NCBI RefSeq assembly: GCF_014650495.1
Contig: NZ_BMVB01000003.1
Coordinates: 340,794-404,793 of the forward strand
Direction of reading: 5' to 3'
Source of the DNA: Streptomyces cinnamoneus
GTDB lineage: Bacteria; Actinomycetota; Actinomycetes; Streptomycetales; Streptomycetaceae
DNA: 64,000 bases
Position numbers and translations under genes: made by a program. Below the pieces are notes generated by a model, which saw only the letters and a list, made by a program, of their open reading frames with translations, was not told the origin of the DNA and ran no database searches. Positions within the stretch are counted from its first letter, which is position 1. Each line of letters opens with the position of its first letter. Shown piece by piece: positions 7,993 to 16,304 of this stretch.

Positions 7993-9606
7993 GTGTTACA
8001 GAACGAGCGCGACGACCTCATGCTGGCGAAGCCCACGGCCGACCCGCACCGGTGGCGGATCCTGGCCTGTCTGGTCGTCAGCCTGGTGCTCACGGTCCTC
8101 GACACGTCCATCATCAGCGTGGCGCTGCGCACGCTCGCCCTCCCCGCACCCGACGGACTCGGCGCGTCCTCCGGTGACCTGCAGTGGTCCGTCGACTCCT
8201 ACACCCTCGTCTTCGCCACCCTCCTGATCACGGCCGGGCTCGCCGCCGACCGCTTCGGCCGCAAGCGCGCCCTCCTGGCCGGGCTGCTGGTCTTCGGCGC
8301 CTTCTCCGCCGCCTCGGCCTACGCCCCCGACGCGCGCCAGCTCATCCTCTACCGCGGCGGCATGGGCATCGGCGCCGCGCTGGTCGTACCCGCCACCCTC
8401 GCCGTCATCACCCATGTCTTCCCGCCCGCCGAACGCCCCAAGGCCATCGGCGTGTGGGCCGCATCGGCCGGCCTCGCCGTGGCCATCGGGCCGGTCACCG
8501 GCGGGCTGCTGCTGGAGCACTACTGGTGGGGCTCCCTCTTCCTGATCAACCTCCCCATCGTGCTCGTGGGGGCCGTGGCCGTCGCTCTCGTGGTGCCCGA
8601 ATCCGCCGACCCCGCACCCCGGCGCTTCGACCCGGTCGGCGTGCTGCTGTGCGTCACGGGCCTCGGCCTGCTCGTCCTGGGCATCATCGAAGGCGGCGAA
8701 CTCGACGACTGGACCTCACCGCGCGTGTGGGCAGGCACCCTGGGCGGCCTCGCCCTGCTGACCGCCTTCGTCCTGTGGGAACGCCGCAGCACCCACCCCG
8801 CGATGGACCTGCGCTGCTTCCGCCGCGCCCGCTTCTCCGCAGCCGTCGGCGCCATCACCGTGGTCTTCTTCGGCCTGCTCGGCTCGTCCTTCTACATGAT
8901 CTTCTACCTCCAGAGCGCGCGCGGCTACTCCTCCTTGCAGGCCGGCTGCTGCCTCCTGCCCCTCGCCGTCGCCCAGCTCGCCTTCTCCCCGCACAGCACC
9001 GCTCTGGCCCGCCGCCTCGGCGTGCGCACCGTGTGCACGGCCGGGCTCGTGATGACGGCCGTGACCTTCCTCGGTGTGAGCGCCCTCGACCAGCACTCGC
9101 CCCTGTGGCAGTGCGAGGCGCTCTTCTTCCTCATGGGCAGTGCCATGGGCTACGTCATGCCCGCCGCAACCGCCTCCGCCATGGCGGCGATGCCCACCCG
9201 CACGGCCGGTGCGGGCGCCGCCCTGGTCAATTCCCTCCGGCAAGTGGGCGGAGCACTCGGTGTCGCCGTCCTCGGCTCCCTCCTCGCCTCCCAGTACCGC
9301 AGCGGCGTCCACGGTCACCTCCGCCCCGTGCCGCCCGCGCTGCGCCCGCTCGCCGAGGAGTCGGTCGCCGGTGCGCTCACCGTCGCCGACGGCCTCGGGA
9401 TCAGGGGCGACGCCCTCGCCGAACGGGCCGTCGACGCCTTCGTCTCGGCCATGCGGGTCACCTCACTGACGGCAGCCGGGATCACGCTGGCGGGAGCGGT
9501 GCTGGTCTGGCTCTTCCTGCCGCCCAGGAACGCGCCGCCACCGACGCGCCGGCGCCTCCTGACGGGCCGGGTCACGCACTCACGTGGCATCCGGCCCCGC
9601 CCCTGA
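7993..9606 (+). CDS. MFS drug exporter, DHA2 (EmrB/QacA) type
   Basis: About 537-residue integral membrane antiporter with some 14 hydrophobic segments. It has the motif A loop DRFGRKRALL after TM2, the early VLDTSIISVAL motif typical of DHA2 proteins, and the central motif C (GPVTGGLLLE). The frame is open further upstream, but that sequence is not protein-like and overlaps the promoter. Credible starts are GTG 7993 (second codon TTA) or ATG 8020. The GTG lies 11 nt after GGGGGAG; the ATG has a weaker ribosome site. If 7993 is right the TTA makes it bldA-dependent, like the ALDH in the divergent operon. Probably exports the product of that operon. Confidence 0.88.
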   Translation: MLQNERDDLMLAKPTADPHRWRILACLVVSLVLTVLDTSIISVALRTLALPAPDGLGASSGDLQWSVDSYTLVFATLLITAGLAADRFGRKRALLAGLLVFGAFSAASAYAPDARQLILYRGGMGIGAALVVPATLAVITHVFPPAERPKAIGVWAASAGLAVAIGPVTGGLLLEHYWWGSLFLINLPIVLVGAVAVALVVPESADPAPRRFDPVGVLLCVTGLGLLVLGIIEGGELDDWTSPRVWAGTLGGLALLTAFVLWERRSTHPAMDLRCFRRARFSAAVGAITVVFFGLLGSSFYMIFYLQSARGYSSLQAGCCLLPLAVAQLAFSPHSTALARRLGVRTVCTAGLVMTAVTFLGVSALDQHSPLWQCEALFFLMGSAMGYVMPAATASAMAAMPTRTAGAGAALVNSLRQVGGALGVAVLGSLLASQYRSGVHGHLRPVPPALRPLAEESVAGALTVADGLGIRGDALAERAVDAFVSAMRVTSLTAAGITLAGAVLVWLFLPPRNAPPPTRRRLLTGRVTHSRGIRPRP

Positions 9607-9621
9607 CCACGCGGTACCGCT

Positions 9622-10164
9622 TCAGCCGCGCCATTCCTCGGCGAGGACGGACCAGACCTCCTTGTCGTGCCGGACTCCCCGGTACGGGTACGCCTGGCGC
9701 AACACGCCGTCGCGGGTCATCCCGAGGCGGCGCGCCGCCTCGATGCTGCGCTGGTTGGCGGGGGTGGTCCGCCACTCCACGCGGCTCATTCCGCGCTCCC
9801 GGAAGGCCCAGTCGATCAATATGCGGCTCGCGCGGTACACCAGTCCGCGGCCCTCCCCCGCCGCCTCCAGCCAGCAGCCGACCTCACAGACGCCCAGGGC
9901 GGCGTCGAAGTGCGGGAACATGACGCCGCCCACCAGCACGTCGTCCAGCCAGATTCCGTAGATGCGGGCCGCGTCCTTGGCCTGGTTGTCGGCGTAGCCC
10001 TGGAGGACGGCGGTCGCGGACTCCAGGTCGGTGCTGCGCGTCGCCCACGGGATCCAGGGGTCCACCGTGGGCCGCGCTCGATCCATGTGGTCGAGGAACT
10101 CCTGGGCCTGCCAAGTCTCCAGGGGGCGCAGCTGGGCGTTGTCGTCGAGCGGTAGGGCGAACAC
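9622..10164 (-). CDS. GNAT acetyltransferase, RimJ/RimL type
   Basis: 180-residue acetyl-CoA-dependent N-acetyltransferase. It contains the RimJ/L-like pattern LRPLETWQAQEF, a central GVCEVGCWLEAAGEGRG segment for acetyl-CoA binding and a C-terminal RRLGMTRDGVLR. An upstream frame extension to 10224 overlaps the TetR start and the operator. The GTG at 10164, preceded by GGAGG with a 5-nt spacer, is the better start. Divergent from a TetR regulator across 58 bp, so it is the likely regulatory target. Family members modify ribosomal proteins or antibiotics; the substrate here is unknown. Confidence 0.85.
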   Translation of the reverse strand: MFALPLDDNAQLRPLETWQAQEFLDHMDRARPTVDPWIPWATRSTDLESATAVLQGYADNQAKDAARIYGIWLDDVLVGGVMFPHFDAALGVCEVGCWLEAAGEGRGLVYRASRILIDWAFRERGMSRVEWRTTPANQRSIEAARRLGMTRDGVLRQAYPYRGVRHDKEVWSVLAEEWRG

Positions 10165-10186
10165 GTGGTCCTCCGTCTGCGATCGA

Positions 10187-10214
10187 GATACATAACGAGC
10201 GTTCGGTACGTATC
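10187..10214. promoter_or_regulatory. 28-bp palindromic operator between GNAT and TetR
   Basis: Two 14-bp half sites, GATACATAACGAGC and GTTCGGTACGTATC, are inverted copies matching at 11 of 14 positions. They lie in the 58-bp gap between the divergent GNAT (GTG 10164) and TetR (ATG 10223) genes. Position and symmetry fit a TetR-family operator controlling both. Confidence 0.65.
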
Positions 10215-10222
10215 CTAGCCCC

Positions 10223-10819
10223 ATGGCACCTGCTCCTGTCGATCACGAAGCCCGCCGTGGGGACGTCTCGCAAGCCGTGTGGCGCGTGCTGGCCGCGAAG
10301 GGGTTCGGCGGCCTGACGCTGCGCGCCGTGGCGGCCGAGATGGACGTCTCCACCGGACTGCTCATGCACTACTTCCCGACCAAACGCGCTCTGGTCGTCC
10401 ACGCTCTCGAACTCCTGGAGAAGAGCAGCGCCGACCGCCCCCGACGCGCCCGCCCTCAGGAGGGGTTGGCCGCGCTCCGCGTCGTCCTGCTGGACACCCT
10501 GCCGATCGGCCGGGACAACACCGCACGCAACCGGATCTGGGTCAGCTCATGGGATCTGGCCCTGGCCGACGAGGGCCTCTGCGCCGACCAGGGAGAGCGC
10601 TACGTCCGCATGCGCGCCGCACTCCGCCCCCACCTGGAAGCCGCGCGCACGCTCGGCGAGATCCCGGCCACCGCCGATGTCGACCACCTCGCCGCGGCGG
10701 CCGTCGCCTTCGTCCACGGCTTGGTGGTCCAGGCCCTGTTCGACCCTCAGCGGTTCCCCGCGGACACGCAGGCCGCGGTGGTCGACACCTTCGTCGAAGG
10801 GCTCCGCAGCGAGTCGTGA
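10223..10819 (+). CDS. TetR-family transcriptional regulator (BetI-like)
   Basis: 198 residues. The N-terminal helix-turn-helix is clear (LTLRAVAAEMDVSTGLLMHYFPTK), and the C-terminal ligand domain resembles the BetI-like class (RIWVSSWDLALAD, AFVHGLVVQALFDP). The ATG follows the palindrome by 8 nt. It probably represses itself and the divergent acetyltransferase. Inducer unknown. Confidence 0.88.
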   Translation: MAPAPVDHEARRGDVSQAVWRVLAAKGFGGLTLRAVAAEMDVSTGLLMHYFPTKRALVVHALELLEKSSADRPRRARPQEGLAALRVVLLDTLPIGRDNTARNRIWVSSWDLALADEGLCADQGERYVRMRAALRPHLEAARTLGEIPATADVDHLAAAAVAFVHGLVVQALFDPQRFPADTQAAVVDTFVEGLRSES

Positions 10820-10862
10820 CACGACGCGGGCCAAAGCCGTCTCCACGCCGGCGAGGGCCCTC

Positions 10863-11825
10863 TTACGGACGTCCCGGCGGCTTCGTCCCGTCCTTCTTCC
10901 AGGGACCGGTGCCGAGTCTCCCCGTCGTACCCAGGTCGAGCTCCGGGATCACCATCACCGGGGCGTCGCCGGGCGTCGCCCGCACCCTCACGTACGGGGC
11001 GTTCACGGGGTCGCCGGCGCCGCCCTCGACGGTGTTGCGCCAGACCAGGGTGGCGTGGGCGCGCTCGCCCGGCTCCAGGGCCAGCGGCTGAGGGGCGCCG
11101 TCGGCTCCGGTGCCGGTGGCGATGGAGCCGCCGCCCTGGAGGATCGTCACGCCGTCGACGGGCTGGTGGGCCTTGTCGAGGAGTTGGAGCCGGGGGTAGC
11201 CGTTGAGCCGTGTCGTACCGCTTCCGCAGTTCTCCAGGTGGATGCCCACGACGCGGAGTCCCATGGCGGCATCGCCGTCATCGGCGTACACGCGGACTCC
11301 CGAGGGCGGGCAGGGGCCGCCCCGGGAGGATGCTTCGCCGGTGGGGACGCTCCTCACTTCGGCGATCTTCACCCGGGCCGGCCCGCGCGTGCCGGAGGGC
11401 AGCGGGCCCGTACCGCTCATGGTGACGGCGCGTTTCACGGTCCGGCCGGGCCCGACGGACGGGACCGTCTCCTTCTGGCTCGCCAGCGCCTCTCCGGCAC
11501 CCGACAGGAAGGTGAAGGTGATCGTGTAGGTGAACGGTCCGGCCTCGTGGTTGGTGAGTTCGAACTCGGCGCAGTGACCTGCGCCCCGGCTCACACCGGT
11601 GATCCTGACCCCGTCCTTCTCCCGTTCGGAGGGGTCTCCCGGCGGGACGGACGCGCCGCCGGCGGACCCGGCCCCGCAGGACGAACCGTCAGGACGGTTG
11701 GGGGAGCCGGGCACCTGTGGGCGCTCCGGGCCGCCGCTGTGCGACCCGGCCCCTTCCGATCCGCACCCCGCAAGCAGGAGGACGCCGGCCATGAGGGCGG
11801 GAAGGGAGAGGGGAGCGCGGCGCAT
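10863..11825 (-). CDS. Secreted lipoprotein, DUF4232-like
   Basis: 320-residue predicted lipoprotein: basic MRRA, hydrophobic stretch, then the lipobox LLAGC, followed by a Gly/Ser/Pro-rich linker. The C-terminal half has a DUF4232-like beta-sandwich pattern (NGYPRLQLLD, PLALEPGERAHATLVWRN). The frame opens at 11852, but the start at 11825 puts the signal peptide at the N-terminus. Domain function is unknown. It ends 44 bp from the convergent TetR gene. Confidence 0.8.
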   Translation of the reverse strand: MRRAPLSLPALMAGVLLLAGCGSEGAGSHSGGPERPQVPGSPNRPDGSSCGAGSAGGASVPPGDPSEREKDGVRITGVSRGAGHCAEFELTNHEAGPFTYTITFTFLSGAGEALASQKETVPSVGPGRTVKRAVTMSGTGPLPSGTRGPARVKIAEVRSVPTGEASSRGGPCPPSGVRVYADDGDAAMGLRVVGIHLENCGSGTTRLNGYPRLQLLDKAHQPVDGVTILQGGGSIATGTGADGAPQPLALEPGERAHATLVWRNTVEGGAGDPVNAPYVRVRATPGDAPVMVIPELDLGTTGRLGTGPWKKDGTKPPGRP

Positions 11826-11882
11826 CTGCCCCAGCAGATCAGAGCGGACCACGACGGGCTGTGGCGGAAGCCACGCTTCCGG

Positions 11883-13292
11883 TCACAGTCGTGTCACGGT
11901 GTCTCCCGTCCGCGCCACCGTGCGGAGCACATCGCGCAGATGGTTCAGGAAGCGGGGCACGTTGCGCCGGGCTGCGGGGGTGTCCGGGTAGCGGGTCTTG
12001 ACGTAGGTGCGGTCCCACAGGCGGTTGACCCACAGGTTCACCTCCCCGCTGGTGCCGGGGCCCTCCAGGCCGTTGTAGTCCGCGGCGGCCCAGTCGCGTG
12101 AGCCCGGCACGTGCCGGCCGTCCAGGTAGGAGACCATGGGGTACGCGGCCGCGGTGCCGGGCTGTACGGTGCCGGCCAGCTCGGGTGCCAGTTCCATGAC
12201 CCGCATCGGTGTCACTCCTGCTGCCTCCCTCGCGGTCGCGAGGGCCTCCTGCGCCTCGATGACGGCCTTCCCGAAGCCGTCCGCGGCCGGGAACTCGACC
12301 GGGATCAGGTTGACGAGCCATCCCTGGGTACGCTGCCAGCGCCGCTCCGTCCGGGTGTGGACGACGCTCAGCCCCCGGTAGCGTTCGACGCCGCCGAGGT
12401 CGTGTCCGGTGACGGCGAGCGAGGCAAGCACCCCGGCCATGAACCCGGCCCCCAGGCGCTTGCACACCTCCGAGAACGCCTCCGCCTCCGCGGCGTCGAA
12501 GAGTTCCCTTTCGACCGGGACGCCGGGGTGGCCGGCGCCCGGCTCCGTGCCGAGGTCCAGCGGGAATCCGGGGGGCGGTCCGGCGCGGTAGAAGTCCACC
12601 CAGCGGCGCACGCCGGGGTCGTCGGCCCCGATCAGCGCGGCGCGTTCGCGGTCCTGGACGCAGTAGTCGACGTAGGAGTCGACGGGCGGCAGGAGGGCCT
12701 CACCGCCGGAGCGCTCGGCCTCGTACAGGGCGCGCAGCTCCGCGAAGACCAGGGTTGCGGAGTACCCGTCGGAGTGGCTGTGGTCGACTCCGAACCAGAC
12801 GGTCGACGTGTCGCCCTCGTCCCGCAGTACCGCGCCCGCCACGAAGGACGGCCAGCTCAAGGGGCTCGTCCCCGAGGCGATGTGCTGCCACAGCCGGTCC
12901 CTGACGTCCGTGCCGGAGCCGTACGTGCCGAGCGGGACGGGCTCCACGGCGAAGACCTCGGCAGGGACGGCGCGCCGCTGCAACAGGTCGCCGTCCGGCG
13001 TGAACCAGGTGAGCAGCGTCGGATGGCGCCGCACCCACGTGCCGAAGGCCCTGGCCATGGCGGCGGTGTCGAGCCGGCCCGGTACGTCGAAGGCGACGCC
13101 GACCCAGGAGGACTGGGCCCGGCCGGCGGCCCGGTTGGCCAGGATCCGGCGGATGTGGTTCTCCTGCAGGTGCGAGGGCGGGGCCGGGTGCACCGGCGCG
13201 GTGGCCGCGGCGGCGACGGCCCCGGCGACGGGCCGGAACCCGATCAGTTCGCCGGGCCGGGGAGCGTAGCCCGTTATCTCGATCATCCTCAT
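11883..13292 (-). CDS. Stand-alone condensation-superfamily acyltransferase (second of a pair)
   Basis: 469 residues with a condensation/acyltransferase (chloramphenicol-acetyltransferase-like) fold. The catalytic HxxxDG is present in VDHSHSDGYS, and the second lobe shows QGWLVNLIPVEF and NLWVNRLWDRTYV. The family (NRPS C domains, PapA-type acyltransferases) forms amide or ester bonds from acyl thioesters. The ATG overlaps the stop of a related upstream gene (ATGA), so the two are co-translated and probably arose by duplication. No carrier-protein or adenylation domain is in the window, so donor and acceptor are unknown. Confidence 0.85.
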   Translation of the reverse strand: MRMIEITGYAPRPGELIGFRPVAGAVAAAATAPVHPAPPSHLQENHIRRILANRAAGRAQSSWVGVAFDVPGRLDTAAMARAFGTWVRRHPTLLTWFTPDGDLLQRRAVPAEVFAVEPVPLGTYGSGTDVRDRLWQHIASGTSPLSWPSFVAGAVLRDEGDTSTVWFGVDHSHSDGYSATLVFAELRALYEAERSGGEALLPPVDSYVDYCVQDRERAALIGADDPGVRRWVDFYRAGPPPGFPLDLGTEPGAGHPGVPVERELFDAAEAEAFSEVCKRLGAGFMAGVLASLAVTGHDLGGVERYRGLSVVHTRTERRWQRTQGWLVNLIPVEFPAADGFGKAVIEAQEALATAREAAGVTPMRVMELAPELAGTVQPGTAAAYPMVSYLDGRHVPGSRDWAAADYNGLEGPGTSGEVNLWVNRLWDRTYVKTRYPDTPAARRNVPRFLNHLRDVLRTVARTGDTVTRL

Positions 13293-14677
13293 GCGGCCGC
13301 CTCCTGGCCGCCGAGGACGTCCGCCATGGTCCGGCGGACGTCCTCGACGTAGCGCAGAACCGCCTTTTCGGCCTGCTCCGTACGGGGGTGGCGGAAACTC
13401 ACGTAGGCCCCCTCGTGCGTGCGGTTGATCCACAGGTAGACCTCGTGCGGATGGATCCGGTGACTGCGCACCATGGCGGCCTTCCAGTCGGTCCACTGCC
13501 GGGCCCCGGGTACGTGCCGGAAGTCCATGTACGAGACGACGAACCGTGGTTCCACCGGCGCTCCGAGCAGCTCCGTGACCCTGGCGACCGGTACCTCCGC
13601 CATCGGCCGGGCCTCCTGCAGCGCCGCCATGGCGCGCCCCGTCAGGGCGGCGAAGCCGTCCTCGGCGCGGGCCGCGAACCGCAGGGGCGCCAGTCCCACG
13701 TACCACCCCACGGACCAGGTCCACTGCGCCTGGTTGCGCGTGTGGAACGGCATGAGGGTGCTGAAGCTCCCCCGTCTGCGGGCGACTTCGCCCTGCACGT
13801 CGGCCGCCATGGCCAGGCAGGCCAGCAGCCCGGCGCAGAAACTCCCGCCGGCGCGGCGGCAGAGGGCGCCGAAGGCGGCCGCCTCGTCGGCGTCGAGCAG
13901 CCACTCCAGGCCGTTGTGCTGGGGGGCGGACCCGGCCTCGTCCGCCTCGACCGGTGCGGGGAAGTCCGGCATGCGCCCGCCGGTCGCCTCCATGAACGCG
14001 CGCCACCGGACCACCGTCTCGTGGTCGCCGCCCACCAGCTCCGCCGCCTGCCGCTCGCGCGCGGCGAAGTCCGGGAAGCTGCCCACCTCGGCCAGCTCCA
14101 GCCGCATCCCGTGCAGCGCGGCCTCGTACAGACGGCGTATCTCGTACGCGGCGAGGGCCATGGAGTAGCCGTCCACGTTGGAGTGGTCGCAGCCCAGGTA
14201 GAGGGTGGTGGCCTCGGGGTGCGTCACGGTCGCGAAGAGGTACGAGGGCCAGCCCGGCGGCACGGCTTCACGGTCGAACAGCTCCTCGATGCGGTGCGCC
14301 AGCGCGTCACCGCTGAGGTAGGTGCCGACCACCGACCCCCGGACGGCCGCCGCTCCCGGTGCCAGCGTGGTGCGGCGCAGGCCCGTCCCGTCGGGGACGA
14401 GGTGGCTGCGCAGCGACTCGTGCCGGTCGATCCACAGCAGCAGCGCGGTCTCCAGCGCCTCGGTGCTCAGGGGCCCGGGGAGCTCGAAGGCCGTCGCGAT
14501 CCAGGAGGGCGAGGGGCGGGGCGCCGCCGGCCACTGGGTGACGTGCGCCTCCTGCGCGTGGGAGGCGGGCCGCGCGTCCGCCCTCCAGGACGCGGGGTGC
14601 TCGTCGACGGCTACCGGGCGCCAGACGGTCAGCGTCCCCGGCCGGACGCTCAGGCCGGCCATGTCGGTGAATTCCAC
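13289..14677 (-). CDS. Stand-alone condensation-superfamily acyltransferase (first of a pair)
   Basis: 462-residue paralogue of the gene downstream, with the same architecture: HxxxDG in CDHSNVDGYS, then WSVGWYVGLAPL and YLWINRTHEGAYV. Candidate starts are GTG 14689, GTG 14677 and ATG 14662; 14677 follows AGGAAG at short spacing. Both copies replace the first His of HHxxxDG with Asp, as in several PapA-type proteins, while keeping the catalytic His and Asp. It is separated from the siderophore operon by that operon's terminator, so it is a distinct transcription unit. Confidence 0.82.
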   Translation of the reverse strand: MEFTDMAGLSVRPGTLTVWRPVAVDEHPASWRADARPASHAQEAHVTQWPAAPRPSPSWIATAFELPGPLSTEALETALLLWIDRHESLRSHLVPDGTGLRRTTLAPGAAAVRGSVVGTYLSGDALAHRIEELFDREAVPPGWPSYLFATVTHPEATTLYLGCDHSNVDGYSMALAAYEIRRLYEAALHGMRLELAEVGSFPDFAARERQAAELVGGDHETVVRWRAFMEATGGRMPDFPAPVEADEAGSAPQHNGLEWLLDADEAAAFGALCRRAGGSFCAGLLACLAMAADVQGEVARRRGSFSTLMPFHTRNQAQWTWSVGWYVGLAPLRFAARAEDGFAALTGRAMAALQEARPMAEVPVARVTELLGAPVEPRFVVSYMDFRHVPGARQWTDWKAAMVRSHRIHPHEVYLWINRTHEGAYVSFRHPRTEQAEKAVLRYVEDVRRTMADVLGGQEAAA

Positions 14678-14875
14678 GTGCTTCCTCACGCTCCGGCAGC
14701 CTGCGGCTGCGGCACCAACGCGGCGCTCGCTGCGCCACGGCCCCGGGAGGCCGGACGGCCGCCCGGGGCACGGTGATCCTTACGAGAGGCGTTTAAGGCA
14801 CGATGAAATCGCTGACGGACTCGACCTGGCGGCGGCCCGGCGTCGGCGGATGGAATCGGTCCGCTTCCGGGTCCG

Positions 14876-14933
14876 AAAAAGCCCCCGGGGCGCCGTGGGC
14901 CGGAGTCGGGACCGGCCGCAGCGCCCCGGGGGC
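14876..14933 (-). terminator. Intrinsic terminator of the siderophore operon
   Basis: A perfect 13-bp GC stem (14881-14893 with 14921-14933) starts 9 bp after the stop of the GS-like gene. In transcription direction it is followed by five Ts (14876-14880). The loop contains a further GGCCGG/CCGGCC pairing. Textbook rho-independent structure for the minus strand. Confidence 0.88.
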
Positions 14934-14942
14934 CCTGTCACC

Positions 14943-16304
14943 TCACAGACGCTCGAAGCCCCGCACCCGCTCCCAGTCCGTGACCGCGCTCTCGAACGCC
15001 TCCAGTTCGGTCCGTGCCGCCTGGGCGATGTGGCCGACGACGTCGGAGCCGAAGACCTTGGCCGCGAAGGCGCTGTTCTCCCACCGGTGCAGCGCCGCCG
15101 TGAGCGTGCTCGGCAGGCGGGGGACGGAGGGGTCGGCCAGGGCGTTGGACTCGTGGGGCGCCGGGAGCGGGAGTTCGTTCTCGATGCCGTAGAGACCGGC
15201 GGCCACGGTGGCCGCCATGGCCAGGTAGGGGTTGGCGTCGCCGCCCGGGACGCGGTGCTCGATGCGCAGGGAGTGGCCGGAGCCGACGACGCGGACGGGG
15301 CAGGTGCGGTTGTCGCGGCCCCAGCCGATGCCCGTCGGGGCGAACGCCCCGGGGCGCAGCCGCTTGTACGAGTTGACGTTGGGCGCCATCAGCAGCGTGA
15401 AGTCGGCCAAGCAGGCGAGCTGTCCGGCGATGAAGTGCCGCATGAGGTCGGACATGCCGTCCTCGGCCGCCGGGTCGGCGAGGACGGCCGAACCGTCGGT
15501 GCCGCGCAGCGAGAGGTGGATGTGGCAGGAGTTGCCCTCGCCCTCGTCGAACTTCGGCATGAAGGTGACGGCCTTGCCCTCCTCCGCGGCGAGCTGCTTG
15601 ACGCCGTTCTTGAAGAAGACGTGGTTGTCGCAGGTCGTCATCGCCTCGTCGTAGCGGAAGACGATCTCGTACTGACCCGGGTGGACCTCCCCGCGCGCGG
15701 TCTCCATGCGCAGTCCGGCCCGGGTCATCTCGCGGCGTATGCGGCGCACGAGGGGTTCGACGCCGGAGAGGCCCTGGAGGGAGTAGTCGACGTTGTAGCG
15801 GGTGGCGGGCTCCAGGCCGTGGTAGCGGCGGTCCCATGCCTGGGCGTACGTGTCGTTGAAGACCAGGAACTCCAGCTCGGTGCCGGCGAAGGCGGTCAGG
15901 CCGTGGCCGGCGAGCCGGTCGAGCTGTTCGCGGAGGATGCGGCGCGGGGCGACGCGTACGGGCTCGCCGCCGGGCCAGGTGGCGTCGGCCAGGACGAAGG
16001 CCGTGCCCTGGTCCCAGCCGGGCATGCGCACCGTGCCGGGGTCGGGGCGCAGCACGAAGTCGCCGAAGCCGCTCTGCCAGGCGTCGATGGCGTAGCCGGG
16101 GCCGGTGTTCATCTCGGCGTCGGTGGCGAGCAGGTAGACGCAGGCGTTGAAGCCGTTCGCGGCGGCCTCGTCGAGGAAGTAGGGCGCCGCCAGGCGGCTG
16201 CCCTGGAGCCGGCCCTGCAGGTCGGGGACGGCGACGACGACCTCTTCCAGGCGGCCGGCCTCGGCCTCGGCCCGCAGCCGGTCGAAGGGGGTGGTCTCCG
16301 TCAT
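14943..16304 (-). CDS. Glutamine-synthetase-family ligase (gamma-glutamylpolyamine synthetase-like)
   Basis: 453-residue ATP-dependent carboxylate-amine ligase. Typical GS signatures are visible: GTELEFLVF, HPGQYEIVFRY, KFDEGEGNSCHIHLS and NSYKRLRPG. Length and N-terminal beta-grasp pattern fit the PuuA/GlnA3/GlnA4 branch rather than housekeeping GlnA. ATG 16304 overlaps the stop of the NIS synthetase and the terminator follows, so it is the last gene of the siderophore operon. Known relatives gamma-glutamylate polyamines or ethanolamine. Here it could amidate a carboxyl of the siderophore or handle spare diamine; that is inference. Confidence 0.87.
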   Translation of the reverse strand: MTETTPFDRLRAEAEAGRLEEVVVAVPDLQGRLQGSRLAAPYFLDEAAANGFNACVYLLATDAEMNTGPGYAIDAWQSGFGDFVLRPDPGTVRMPGWDQGTAFVLADATWPGGEPVRVAPRRILREQLDRLAGHGLTAFAGTELEFLVFNDTYAQAWDRRYHGLEPATRYNVDYSLQGLSGVEPLVRRIRREMTRAGLRMETARGEVHPGQYEIVFRYDEAMTTCDNHVFFKNGVKQLAAEEGKAVTFMPKFDEGEGNSCHIHLSLRGTDGSAVLADPAAEDGMSDLMRHFIAGQLACLADFTLLMAPNVNSYKRLRPGAFAPTGIGWGRDNRTCPVRVVGSGHSLRIEHRVPGGDANPYLAMAATVAAGLYGIENELPLPAPHESNALADPSVPRLPSTLTAALHRWENSAFAAKVFGSDVVGHIAQAARTELEAFESAVTDWERVRGFERL

